Positions 1-5,781 of a stretch of DNA of 9,633 nt are shown piece by piece. A program made the translations under genes and the position numbers. Every line of letters starts with the position of its first letter. Position 1 is the first letter of the stretch. This DNA comes from an uncultured Selenomonas sp. (GTDB lineage: Bacteria > Bacillota > Negativicutes > Selenomonadales > Selenomonadaceae). The stretch spans positions 1-9,633 of the forward strand of contig CAJPRR010000087.1 in the NCBI GenBank assembly GCA_905373085.1. Reading direction: 5' to 3'. A model generated the notes under the pieces. That model saw nothing but the letters and a program-made list of their open reading frames with translations, made no database searches and was not told the DNA's origin.

Positions 1-1460
1 AGCTCCATCTCGTTCTTGACCTGGTCGATCTCCTTCTTGACGGCACGCACGCGCAGGATCGCCTGCTTTTCCGCCTCCCACTTGTCCTTGAGTTCCTTTT
101 CCTTCTTCTGCAGCTCTTCTTTCTCCTCGGTCACATGCGCGAGCTTCTCCTTCGAGGCGTCGTCCGTCTCCTTCTTCAGCGCCTGCTCGGCGATCTCAAG
201 CTGCATGATCTTGCGCCGCGCCTCGTCCAGCGGCTGCGGCATAGACTCGATCTCCGTGCGCAGCTTCGCCGCTGCCTCGTCAACGAGGTCGATCGCCTTG
301 TCAGGCAGAAACCTGTCCGAAATGTAGCGGTCGGAGAGCGTCGCCGCCGCTAGGAGCGCGTTGTCGCGGATGCGCACGCCGTGATGCACCTCGTAGCGCT
401 CCTTGATGCCACGCAGGATCGAGATCGTGTCCTCGACCGTCGGCTCGCTGACCATGACGGGCTGGAAGCGGCGCTCAAGAGCCGCGTCTTTCTCGATGTA
501 CTTGCGGTACTCGCTCAAGGTCGTCGCGCCGATGCAGCGCAGTTCGCCGCGCGCGAGCATCGGCTTCAAGAGGTTGCCCGCGTCCATCGCGCCCTCGGCT
601 GCGCCCGCGCCGACGACCGTATGCACCTCGTCAATGAAGAGCAGGATCTGACCGTCCGACTTCGCGATCTCGTTCAAGACCGCCTTCAAGCGTTCCTCAA
701 ACTCGCCGCGGAACTTTGCGCCCGCGACGAGAGAACCCATGTCGAGCGAGTAGAGCGTCTTGTTCTTCAGCGATTCAGGCACGTCGCCCGCCACGATGCG
801 ACGCGCAAGCCCCTCGACGATTGCTGTCTTGCCGACGCCCGGCTCGCCGATGAGCACAGGGTTGTTCTTCGTGCGGCGCGTCAGGATCTCAATCGTACGG
901 CGGATCTCCTCATCGCGGCCGATCACGGGATCGATCTTGCCCTTCTTCGCCGCATCCGTGAGATCACGCCCGTACTTTTCGAGCGACTTGTAGCCCTCCT
1001 CGGGATTGCCGCTCGTGACGTTCTGCTTGCGGTTCTTCTTGACGGCATTCATGACGCTGCTCTTCGTAAGGCCGAACTGGCGACAGATCTCCTGCACCTC
1101 ATTGCTGCCGTCAGCAGCAATGCCGAGCAGCAGATGTTCCGTACTGATGTAGTCGTCCTTCATGCTCTTGGCGTATTCCTGCGCCCTGCCGATGACGCGC
1201 ACCATGTCCATGCCCATCGTCAGACGATCCTGTCCCTTGACGCTCGGCAGCTTGCTAAGCTCCTGTTCCAGCCGCGCGCGCAACATCGCCTGATCCGTGC
1301 CGCAGTCCTCGAAAATCGTTGCAAGCAGCCCCTCCGGCTCCTGCACGAGCGCATAGAGCAGATGCGCCGACGTGATTTCCTGCTGATAGCGCATGGCCGC
1401 CGCCTGCTGCGCCGTCTGCATCGCCGCCAAGGCCTTCTCCGTATATCTTTCTTCACCCAT
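1..1460 (-). CDS. clpB: ClpB ATP-dependent disaggregase, N-terminal part (cut by window edge)
   Basis: Hexameric AAA+ chaperone of the cytoplasm that, with DnaK, pulls proteins out of aggregates. I read 486 codons from the ATG at 1460; the C-terminal part lies beyond position 1. Seen in order: the Clp N domain (about residues 1-145, two repeats), then the first ATPase domain with Walker A GEPGVGKT (205-212), Walker B ILLFIDEVH (272-280), the sensor-like GATTLSEYRKYIEKD, and the start of the middle coiled coil (about 395 onward, rich in K and E). The coiled-coil M domain after the first ATPase domain separates ClpB from ClpA. ClpC and ClpE carry shorter or different inserts. The start is set by AGGAGGAAG just upstream. 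It is transcribed divergently from the toxin gene. Regulation is probably through the inverted repeat at 1552-1587. The second ATPase domain cannot be judged. Confidence 0.96.
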   Translation of the reverse strand, partial: MGEERYTEKALAAMQTAQQAAAMRYQQEITSAHLLYALVQEPEGLLATIFEDCGTDQAMLRARLEQELSKLPSVKGQDRLTMGMDMVRVIGRAQEYAKSMKDDYISTEHLLLGIAADGSNEVQEICRQFGLTKSSVMNAVKKNRKQNVTSGNPEEGYKSLEKYGRDLTDAAKKGKIDPVIGRDEEIRRTIEILTRRTKNNPVLIGEPGVGKTAIVEGLARRIVAGDVPESLKNKTLYSLDMGSLVAGAKFRGEFEERLKAVLNEIAKSDGQILLFIDEVHTVVGAGAAEGAMDAGNLLKPMLARGELRCIGATTLSEYRKYIEKDAALERRFQPVMVSEPTVEDTISILRGIKERYEVHHGVRIRDNALLAAATLSDRYISDRFLPDKAIDLVDEAAAKLRTEIESMPQPLDEARRKIMQLEIAEQALKKETDDASKEKLAHVTEEKEELQKKEKELKDKWEAEKQAILRVRAVKKEIDQVKNEME

Positions 1461-1502
1461 AATTTCTTCCTCCTATATATCAATGATGATTCCCTAAGAA
1501 AC

Positions 1503-1530
1503 AACAAGGCTTCTTTCACCTCGCCTTGTT
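1503..1530 (-). other. Hairpin at the 5' end of the clpB mRNA
   Basis: AACAAGGC and GCCTTGTT form a perfect 8-bp stem with a 12-nt loop. The outer base of the stem coincides with the predicted transcription start (about 1530). Such 5'-end hairpins can protect mRNA from 5'-end-dependent RNases. The function here is inferred. Confidence 0.5.
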
Positions 1531-1537
1531 ATTTCTT

Positions 1538-1565
1538 ATTATAACGCCAAAAGTCAAAAAGTCAA
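1538..1565 (-). promoter_or_regulatory. clpB promoter (sigma-A type)
   Basis: Reading the minus strand, TTGACT (1565-1560) and TATAAT (1543-1538) are separated by 16 bp, close to the sigma-A ideal. The expected start of transcription is near 1530, giving a leader of about 70 nt before the clpB ATG. The -35 box lies inside one arm of the inverted repeat at 1552-1587, so a bound protein there would block RNA polymerase. Confidence 0.8.
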
Positions 1566-1587
1566 ATACTTTTTTGACTTTTTGACT
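1552..1587. promoter_or_regulatory. Perfect 15-bp inverted repeat of GTCAAA half-sites (candidate clpB operator)
   Basis: Each 15-base arm (1552-1566 and 1573-1587) holds two GTCAAA hexamers spaced 8 bp apart. The arms are exact inverted copies around a 6-base centre. The hexamer matches the core of the CtsR heat-shock repressor site (RGTCAAA direct repeats), but CtsR repeats classically recur every 10 bp, not 8. A factor bound here would cover the clpB -35 box. On the plus strand, TTGACT at 1582-1587 with TATGAA at 1605-1610 (17-bp gap) could be a weak promoter for the toxin operon, so the site might act both ways. It is not the CIRCE element of HrcA. The operator role is inferred. Confidence 0.6.
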
Positions 1588-1621
1588 AATCATTTTCGAG
1601 AGAATATGAAGTCAATCAGGC

Positions 1622-1650
1622 TTTATGTCGGGTACGGTTTATGGTATAGT
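1622..1650 (+). promoter_or_regulatory. Possible promoter of the toxin operon (extended -10)
   Basis: TATAGT at 1645-1650 is preceded by TGG, giving an extended -10 (TGnTATAGT). The -35 candidate TTTATG lies 17 bp upstream and is weak. Transcription would start near 1657, about 50 nt before the chosen toxin start. The TTGACT/TATGAA pair at 1582-1610 is an alternative. Confidence 0.4.
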
Positions 1651-1704
1651 AAAGACAGGAATAAGACTTTTTAAATCAATTCCATGAAAACAAAGGATTT
1701 GACA

Positions 1705-2052
1705 ATGAATGTTATATTTTATCAAAAAGCTGATGGTTCTTCTCCCGTCGCAAATTTTCTCGATGCTTTAGACGATAAAATGCGCGCCAAAGTCATCCGC
1801 TCATTAAAACTGCTCGAAGCGAAAGGACACTTGCTGCGTGCTCCCGATTCAAAAGAGCTTACGGATGGCATCATGGAACTTCGCACCACATTTGCCGGCA
1901 ATATATCGCGAGTCCTCTATTTTTTCATCGTTGGCAATACTGCCATTGTAACAAACGGTTTTATAAAAAAAACGCAAAAGACTCCCATTGAGGAAATCGA
2001 ACGTGCTAAAGCATATCGTCTTGACTATAAAAGGAGGAATCCGTCATGTTGA
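1705..2052 (+). CDS. RelE/HigB-family toxin (phage Gp49-like), probable mRNA interferase
   Basis: I translate 115 residues. The pattern is that of the Gp49-like HigB branch of the RelE/ParE superfamily: VIFYQKADGSSPVANFL at the start, a central KELTDGIMELRTTF, then RVLYFF and the signature NGFIKKTQKTPIEEIERA before a basic tail. Family members cleave mRNA at the ribosome and are held inactive by a HigA-type antitoxin. I choose the ATG at 1705 because AAAGGA ends 7 nt before it and the family begins at this point; an in-frame ATG at 1684 has no clear ribosome binding site. The gene is more AT-rich than clpB or the operons to its right, which suggests acquisition by transfer. Its stop overlaps the next gene by 7 bases. 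The fold is well supported; toxicity is not shown by the sequence. Confidence 0.85.
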   Translation: MNVIFYQKADGSSPVANFLDALDDKMRAKVIRSLKLLEAKGHLLRAPDSKELTDGIMELRTTFAGNISRVLYFFIVGNTAIVTNGFIKKTQKTPIEEIERAKAYRLDYKRRNPSC

Positions 2053-2234
2053 CTTTGAACGAATACCTTGAAGAACAACTCAAAGACCCGGCCTTCAAGC
2101 GCGAATACGATGCGCTCGAAGGCTGGTATCAGGAGCAGCTTGCCCGACAGGACGCACTCGCCCGCGTCGAGAAACCAGCCGCTTCGAGCGCCCCGCACCA
2201 GCCGCGCAAAAAGCAGTCTGCCGTTCCCATGTAA
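2046..2234 (+). CDS. HigA-like antitoxin N-terminal fragment lacking the HTH domain
   Basis: A 62-residue protein starting inside the toxin stop (ATGTTGA overlap), with AAGGAGG ending 8 nt before the ATG, so it is set up for coupled translation. The first ~28 residues (LNEYLEEQLKDPAFKREYDAL) match the usual N-terminal helix of HigA antitoxins that pair with Gp49-like toxins. In those proteins a helix-turn-helix domain of about 60 residues follows. Here the sequence changes to a low-complexity tail rich in A, P, K and Q and stops. I saw no HTH remnant in the 45 bp before the next gene. It may be a truncated antitoxin that still covers the toxin, or a decayed one. Without the HTH it should not repress its own operon. 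Confidence 0.7.
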   Translation: MLTLNEYLEEQLKDPAFKREYDALEGWYQEQLARQDALARVEKPAASSAPHQPRKKQSAVPM

Positions 2235-2278
2235 CTAGGCATATCATGCATGCCTACCAAGATGATTGAGGAATCTAT

Positions 2279-2671
2279 ATGCTGAACACAATTCTCCTCA
2301 TATCCCTCGGCCTCCTCACCGCCCTCTTCATTCTGCAGATGCGCCGCTCGCTCAAGCGTTCGACGCTCGTCAACTCGCTCATCAACGAGTACAGCGAACG
2401 CCCTGACGATCCTGCGCTCATCGACGCGATCTACGCCTACTGCGCATCGGACTGGCGACTGCGGCGCATCATGAAGCGATACGGCGGCACACGCGCGGAC
2501 ATTGAGATGCTTTTTCAAAAGCTCCTCGTCTGGGCGAACTTCAGGAAGGGACGGCGCTTCGTCCCCATCTCTTCCTTCTTTTTCGCCGGCTCTCTCGCCT
2601 ACCTGCTGCGCAACAAGGATGCCGAACCGAAGAAGCTCGCGATGCGGATGATGAATTTCTTCCATATTTAA
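2279..2671 (+). CDS. Small protein of unknown function with N-terminal membrane anchor
   Basis: A 130-residue protein not recognised by family. Residues 3-20 (NTILLISLGLLTALFILQ) are a single hydrophobic helix followed by RRSLKR, which suggests an inner-membrane anchor with the rest in the cytoplasm by the positive-inside rule. The soluble part is helical, with many Arg and Lys residues (DWRLRRIMKRYGG, NFRKGRRF). A second, weaker hydrophobic patch is FVPISSFFFAGSLAYLL (about 94-110). The start has GAGGA 6 nt upstream. It lies 44 bp after the antitoxin-like gene on the same strand and before a strong terminator, so it may share that transcript. Its GC content is like the chromosome, so it need not belong to the toxin module. 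Confidence 0.7.
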   Translation: MLNTILLISLGLLTALFILQMRRSLKRSTLVNSLINEYSERPDDPALIDAIYAYCASDWRLRRIMKRYGGTRADIEMLFQKLLVWANFRKGRRFVPISSFFFAGSLAYLLRNKDAEPKKLAMRMMNFFHI

Positions 2672-2728
2672 GGGAAACCGCAAATCTCGGTCGCGCAAGA
2701 CCGATAAATTCCCGCTTCCATTTGACGC

Positions 2729-2766
2729 AAGAACGCCGCTCGGCAAGCCGAGCGGCGTTCTTTTAT
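2729..2766 (+). terminator. Strong intrinsic terminator between convergent genes
   Basis: A perfect 16-bp stem (2729-2744 with 2747-2762) with a two-base AA centre is followed by TTCTTTTATT on the plus strand. It ends the 2279-2671 transcript. The minus-strand tail is less T-rich, but the hairpin may also stop cbiK transcription, which ends at 2790. Confidence 0.9.
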
Positions 2767-2789
2767 TGAAAGGAGATGTGTTAGGCTTC

Positions 2790-3788
2790 TTATTTGGCTT
2801 CGAGCATATCCCACGACTCGTTCGCACGCTCGACGAAGAGGCTGCGAATCGCTTTGTTCTCGCCAAGACCATGAATGTAGGTGTTGACCTTGAAGCCCGC
2901 CTTCATGAGAACGGACTTGTGCGAATCCGGGTCATCGCCCGCCATGTCGTTGTTCGCATGATCGCCAGCGACCATCATCATCGGCATGAGCGTGACGGAC
3001 TTGATGCCCTTCGCCTTAAGCTCGGGGATGATGTCCTCAAGGCTCGGCCAGCCCTCGACCGTATAGATGAACGTATTCTTGAGCTGCATCTTGTTGATGC
3101 CATCCTGAATTACGGCATAATAAGCGTTTGCCGGATGCGGCGTGCCATGCGCCATGACGAGGATGGCTTCATCGTCAGCAACCTCGGGGAACTGCGTCGA
3201 AAGCGCCTTCAGAGCCGATTCGACGTCATCGCGCTGCTCCTCCTGACCCTGCCAGTAGATGAGCGACGTGCCGAGCGTCATCTTCTTGAAGTTGCCCTTG
3301 TACTCGTTGAAGATCGCCTTGTCATAGGCATATTCCATACCCGGAATGACATCGAGCGAGCACAGCGCAATGCGCGTATAGCCGTCCTTCTTGAGCTGCT
3401 GCAGCGCCGCCTCCGGTGTCGGAATATCGAGACCTTCCTTCGCCTTGATGCGATCCACGATGATATGAGAAGTGAATGCCAACTCGACCTTCACGTTCGG
3501 ATGAGCTGCCTGAATCGCCTTGACCGTCGCCTCAATCGTCTTCTCACGCGAATCCTTGAAAGTCGTGCCGAAACTCATGACGAGGATGGCATCCTTGTTC
3601 GGGAGGTTCTGCATCTTGGGATTGTCGTACTTCAAGACGCCGATTTCCGACGCCTCAAGGAGAGCCGGCGTCGCATCCTTGACTTCGGGATTCAGCATGT
3701 AGGAAGCGTCGGCGGAGGGTGCGCTCAAAGCGAAAACAGCGCCGCACGCGAGCGACATGGCCAGCATTTTCTTGAAATTCTTCTTCAT
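2790..3788 (-). CDS. cbiK: Exported CbiK-type sirohydrochlorin cobaltochelatase
   Basis: Class II chelatase that inserts Co2+ into sirohydrochlorin early in anaerobic cobalamin synthesis. The 332-residue protein is longer than cytoplasmic CbiK because it starts with a signal peptide: MKKNFKKM, a hydrophobic core to about residue 22, and a probable cut after SADA (about 28). The chelatase body begins at DAILVMSFGTTF (66-77). Likely metal-site residues, by comparison with known CbiK enzymes, are His214 in MAHGTPHPAN, Glu245 in TVEGWPSLED and His277 in VAGDHANNDMAGDD. AAGGAG lies 8-9 nt before the ATG. Export resembles the periplasmic CbiK of Desulfovibrio, where a role in metal or tetrapyrrole handling outside the cytoplasm has been discussed. 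The enzyme family is clear; the substrate in the envelope is not. It has its own promoter and an upstream cobalamin riboswitch. Confidence 0.93.
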   Translation of the reverse strand: MKKNFKKMLAMSLACGAVFALSAPSADASYMLNPEVKDATPALLEASEIGVLKYDNPKMQNLPNKDAILVMSFGTTFKDSREKTIEATVKAIQAAHPNVKVELAFTSHIIVDRIKAKEGLDIPTPEAALQQLKKDGYTRIALCSLDVIPGMEYAYDKAIFNEYKGNFKKMTLGTSLIYWQGQEEQRDDVESALKALSTQFPEVADDEAILVMAHGTPHPANAYYAVIQDGINKMQLKNTFIYTVEGWPSLEDIIPELKAKGIKSVTLMPMMMVAGDHANNDMAGDDPDSHKSVLMKAGFKVNTYIHGLGENKAIRSLFVERANESWDMLEAK

Positions 3789-3860
3789 TCAATATCTCTC
3801 CTTTAAATCTTGAAAAATAAGGCTTCAGGAAACGACCCCCGAAGGATGTTCCCTGGAAGA

Positions 3861-3889
3861 ATTATGGCAGACCTCGCGCTCGATGTCAA
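3861..3889 (-). promoter_or_regulatory. Proximal cbiK promoter
   Basis: On the minus strand TTGACA (3889-3884) and CATAAT (3866-3861) are spaced by 17 bp, a near-consensus sigma-A promoter. It lies downstream of both terminators that follow the riboswitch, so cbiK can be transcribed without passing them. The predicted start is near 3854. Bases 3855-3849 can pair with 3832-3826 (7 bp, one G-U) to form a hairpin at the mRNA end. Confidence 0.75.
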
Positions 3890-3916
3890 GGCATAGAGAC
3901 GTAAAGCCAGTCTTTG

Positions 3917-3949
3917 AAAAAGGAAGCTCCGTGTCTCCACACACGGAGC
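3917..3949 (-). terminator. Second intrinsic terminator between riboswitch and cbiK
   Basis: A perfect 9-bp stem (3949-3941 with 3934-3926), a 6-base loop, then TTCCTTTTT on the minus strand. It would stop any transcript that reads through the riboswitch terminator at 4101-4123. Confidence 0.85.
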
Positions 3950-4100
3950 CGCTGCAGAGCAGCGAAAAGAGAACTGGATCGGAAATAATATATGAGCAAT
4001 GCTTTCCCCTGTAGCCCAAGCCGCAGGGAAAACTCTCCGCCGAAATTGATCCCCTTTGCCCGCGACGGGGGAAGGGGTTTCGGAGGGGAGGCACTACAAA
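3950..4100 (-). other. GC-rich foldable stretch of unknown role between two terminators
   Basis: No convincing gene. Nested pairings are visible: CCGAAA (4040-4045) with TTTCGG (4078-4083), CCCCTT (4051-4056) with AAGGGG (4072-4077), and CCCG (4059-4062) with CGGG (4066-4069). A second hairpin pairs 4003-4011 with 4024-4032 (9 bp, one G-U on the minus strand). It may be a dispersed intergenic repeat, a decayed gene, or a structured RNA made only on readthrough of the riboswitch. None of these is proven. Confidence 0.4.
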
Positions 4101-4123
4101 AGAAAACCCGGCCGTCAGCCGGG
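4101..4123 (-). terminator. Expression-platform terminator of the cobalamin riboswitch
   Basis: CCCGGC and GCCGGG pair (6 bp, 5-base loop), followed on the minus strand by TTTTCTTTTG. It lies about 40 nt after the aptamer, where a transcription-terminating riboswitch would act. A perfect 6-bp hairpin with a 3-base loop (4128-4142) lies between aptamer and terminator and could belong to the switching region. Confidence 0.8.
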
Positions 4124-4160
4124 ATTCATTGCGTTGCGCAATAATCCCCTTCCCCATCAC

Positions 4161-4334
4161 TCGCAGGTCAAACGGTGATTGTCAGCTAGGCAGTTCTCCT
4201 GGCTCCAGGTCATCGCTCCTCTGCGCCTTCCCAAGGAAAACTCCCCAGTGACATCATGCAGATTCGCTCGCTGTTACAGTGGCGGGACCGCTCCGGCATC
4301 GACCGGATTCCCTATTAAGTCTTGCGACACCTAA
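4161..4334 (-). promoter_or_regulatory. Adenosylcobalamin riboswitch aptamer
   Basis: The minus strand carries the conserved parts in the right order: TTAATAGGGAA (about 4318-4308), CCGGAGCGGTCCCGCCACTGT split over 4295-4276, and the B12 box GCCAGGAGAACTGCC (4203-4189). TCGCA (4327-4323) can pair with TGCGA (4165-4161) as the closing stem. Known members bind B12 coenzymes and lower expression of cobalamin synthesis or uptake genes. It points toward cbiK and is followed by a terminator, so repression by transcription stop is expected. The exact ends are approximate. Confidence 0.95.
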
Positions 4335-4344
4335 CCCAATCAAT

Positions 4345-4374
4345 ATGAAGTTTTTATGTTCTCATGAACTTCAT
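4345..4374 (-). other. Hairpin at the 5' end of the riboswitch transcript
   Basis: ATGAAGTT and AACTTCAT form a perfect 8-bp stem with a 14-nt loop, starting at the predicted transcription start (about 4374) and ending just before the aptamer. A role in RNA stability is possible. Confidence 0.5.
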
Positions 4375-4379
4375 GTATT

Positions 4380-4408
4380 ATGGTAGCACTATGCGTGTTC
4401 CTTGTCAA
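4380..4408 (-). promoter_or_regulatory. Promoter of the cobalamin riboswitch transcript
   Basis: On the minus strand TTGACA (4408-4403) and TACCAT (4385-4380) are spaced by 17 bp. The start would fall near 4373, placing the aptamer about 40 nt into the RNA. The promoter begins about 45 bp after the end of the aminopeptidase gene, where I see no convincing terminator. Confidence 0.75.
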
Positions 4409-4453
4409 CACCTTTTGTGAAAAATATTGAGGAAGATCTCCCAAACCTTTCCT

Positions 4454-5701
4454 TCAGGCAAAGGCGAAGTTTCCCTCGCGGAACACAGGGACGCGCGTGC
4501 CGTCCGCCTCGATGCCGTAGATGGCGAGATCTCTTGAGCCTACCATGAAGTCCTCGTGCACGAGCGAATCGTTGACGCCGCGCTGCAGAAGCTCGACAGA
4601 GGTCATCTTCTCGCCGCCTTCGATGCACGTCGGGTACGCCTTGCCGAAAGCGAGGTGACACGCGGCATTTTCGTCAAAGAGCGTGTTGAAGAAGAGCACG
4701 CCGCTCTTCGAGATCGGCGAATCGTAAGGCACGAGCGCGACTTCACCGAGATAGCTCGCACCTTCGTCGGTCGAGAAAAGTTCCTTGAGAATCTCTGCAC
4801 CGCGCTCCGCCTTACAGCCGACGACCTTGCCATCTTTGAAGGTCAGCGAAAATCCCTCGACGAGATTGCCGTTGACGTTCAGGGGGCGCGTAGCTTTGAC
4901 CGTGCCGTTTACGCCGTCACGCTTGGGAAGCGTATAGATTTCCTCCGTCGGCATGTTGGCGACGAAGATCACGCCGTCCTGCGTCTTTTCCGCGCCGCCC
5001 ATCCAGATATGACCCTCGGGCAGTTCGATGGAGAGGTTCGTGCCGAGACCGTTCTTGTACTCCAAGCGCGAGAAAGCATGGTCGTTCATGAACTTCGCCG
5101 CACGCGCCAAAAATTCGATGTGCTTCTGCCAGCGCACAGCCGCATCCTCGCCCGGCGCAAGGCGCACGGCAGCGAAGATCGCCTGCCAGAGATTTTCAAC
5201 GGCAGCGTCGGGCGCATCCTCGGGAAAGACCTTTCTCGCCCAGCTTTCCGTCGGAATTGAGACGACGCACCAAGCGTTCTTGTTGCTCATCAAGCGCTGG
5301 CGGTACTCGAGAAGCGCCGCGCCCGCCGCCTGCTGCGCTAGCGTCAGCCGCTCCGGCTCGACGCCGCTGAAGATCTCAGGGTCGGAAGCATGGATCGTGA
5401 CGAAGGCCGCGCCCTCTGCCGCGCTGTCCTCGTAAAGGCGGCGCCGCCATTCGGGAAACTCCGACAAGACGCTCTTTTTCGCCTTGTCGTAGCGCAGACG
5501 CGCGAACTCCTCATCATTCCACGCGACCGTCACATCGTGCGCACCCGCATCGTACGCCGCGCTAGCGACGCGGCGCGCGAAGTCGGCGCACGCGAGCGGC
5601 GCGTTGATGACGAGCGGCTGATCCGCCTGCAGATTGACGCCCATGCGCACGATCAGGCGCGCATATTCTTCGAGAAGTTCCTCTCGGCTCTTTTCGTCCA
5701 T
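4454..5701 (-). CDS. M29-family metallo-aminopeptidase (AmpS/AmpT/PepS type)
   Basis: Cytoplasmic enzyme that removes N-terminal residues from peptides using a two-metal centre. I translate 415 residues, the usual M29 length. The metal-site and catalytic residues can be placed by family comparison: Glu253/254 in MPTEEIYTLP, Glu320 in YLGEVALVP, His349 and Tyr356 in CHLAFGKAYP, and His382/Asp384 in DSLVHEDFMVGS. The N-terminal YARLIVRMGVNLQADQPLVI is the typical opening of the family. I choose ATG 5701 because AAGGAG lies 6 nt before it. In-frame ATGs at 5737 and 5779 would add residues outside the family core. It is the last gene of the pyrK-pyrD-lipoprotein line, 80 bp after the lipoprotein stop, and is probably co-transcribed. 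No signal peptide. Confidence 0.92.
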   Translation of the reverse strand: MDEKSREELLEEYARLIVRMGVNLQADQPLVINAPLACADFARRVASAAYDAGAHDVTVAWNDEEFARLRYDKAKKSVLSEFPEWRRRLYEDSAAEGAAFVTIHASDPEIFSGVEPERLTLAQQAAGAALLEYRQRLMSNKNAWCVVSIPTESWARKVFPEDAPDAAVENLWQAIFAAVRLAPGEDAAVRWQKHIEFLARAAKFMNDHAFSRLEYKNGLGTNLSIELPEGHIWMGGAEKTQDGVIFVANMPTEEIYTLPKRDGVNGTVKATRPLNVNGNLVEGFSLTFKDGKVVGCKAERGAEILKELFSTDEGASYLGEVALVPYDSPISKSGVLFFNTLFDENAACHLAFGKAYPTCIEGGEKMTSVELLQRGVNDSLVHEDFMVGSRDLAIYGIEADGTRVPVFREGNFAFA

Positions 5702-5781
5702 GCCTTTCTCCTTTTCCAAAAACCGTAGATTTTCCATTATCCCCGCGCGGCGCGGCGCAGGAGCTTTCTTCAACATCAACG

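Noticed and set aside
381..1544. Long plus-strand reading frame (387 codons)
   Set aside because: It lies antisense to clpB, has no known domain and is rich in Arg, Leu and His as expected from the opposite strand of a GC-rich gene.
1503..1587. CIRCE element of HrcA
   Set aside because: The sequence does not contain TTAGCACTC or its inverted partner; the half-site is GTCAAA.
2129..2872. Minus-strand reading frame of 247 codons
   Set aside because: It crosses the strong terminator and is antisense to two plus-strand genes with good starts.
2766..3806. Plus-strand reading frame of 346 codons, longer than cbiK
   Set aside because: It starts within the terminator tail, overlaps cbiK completely, and its product resembles no protein; cbiK on the minus strand has all chelatase motifs and a good ribosome binding site.
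3825..4160. Minus-strand reading frame of 111 codons
   Set aside because: It runs through the riboswitch terminator, the second terminator and the cbiK promoter. The product is low-complexity with no recognisable domain.
4425..4450. Terminator after the aminopeptidase
   Set aside because: The GGGAGATCTTCCTC palindrome is short and imperfect; the TATTTTT nearby is not directly attached to a stable stem.
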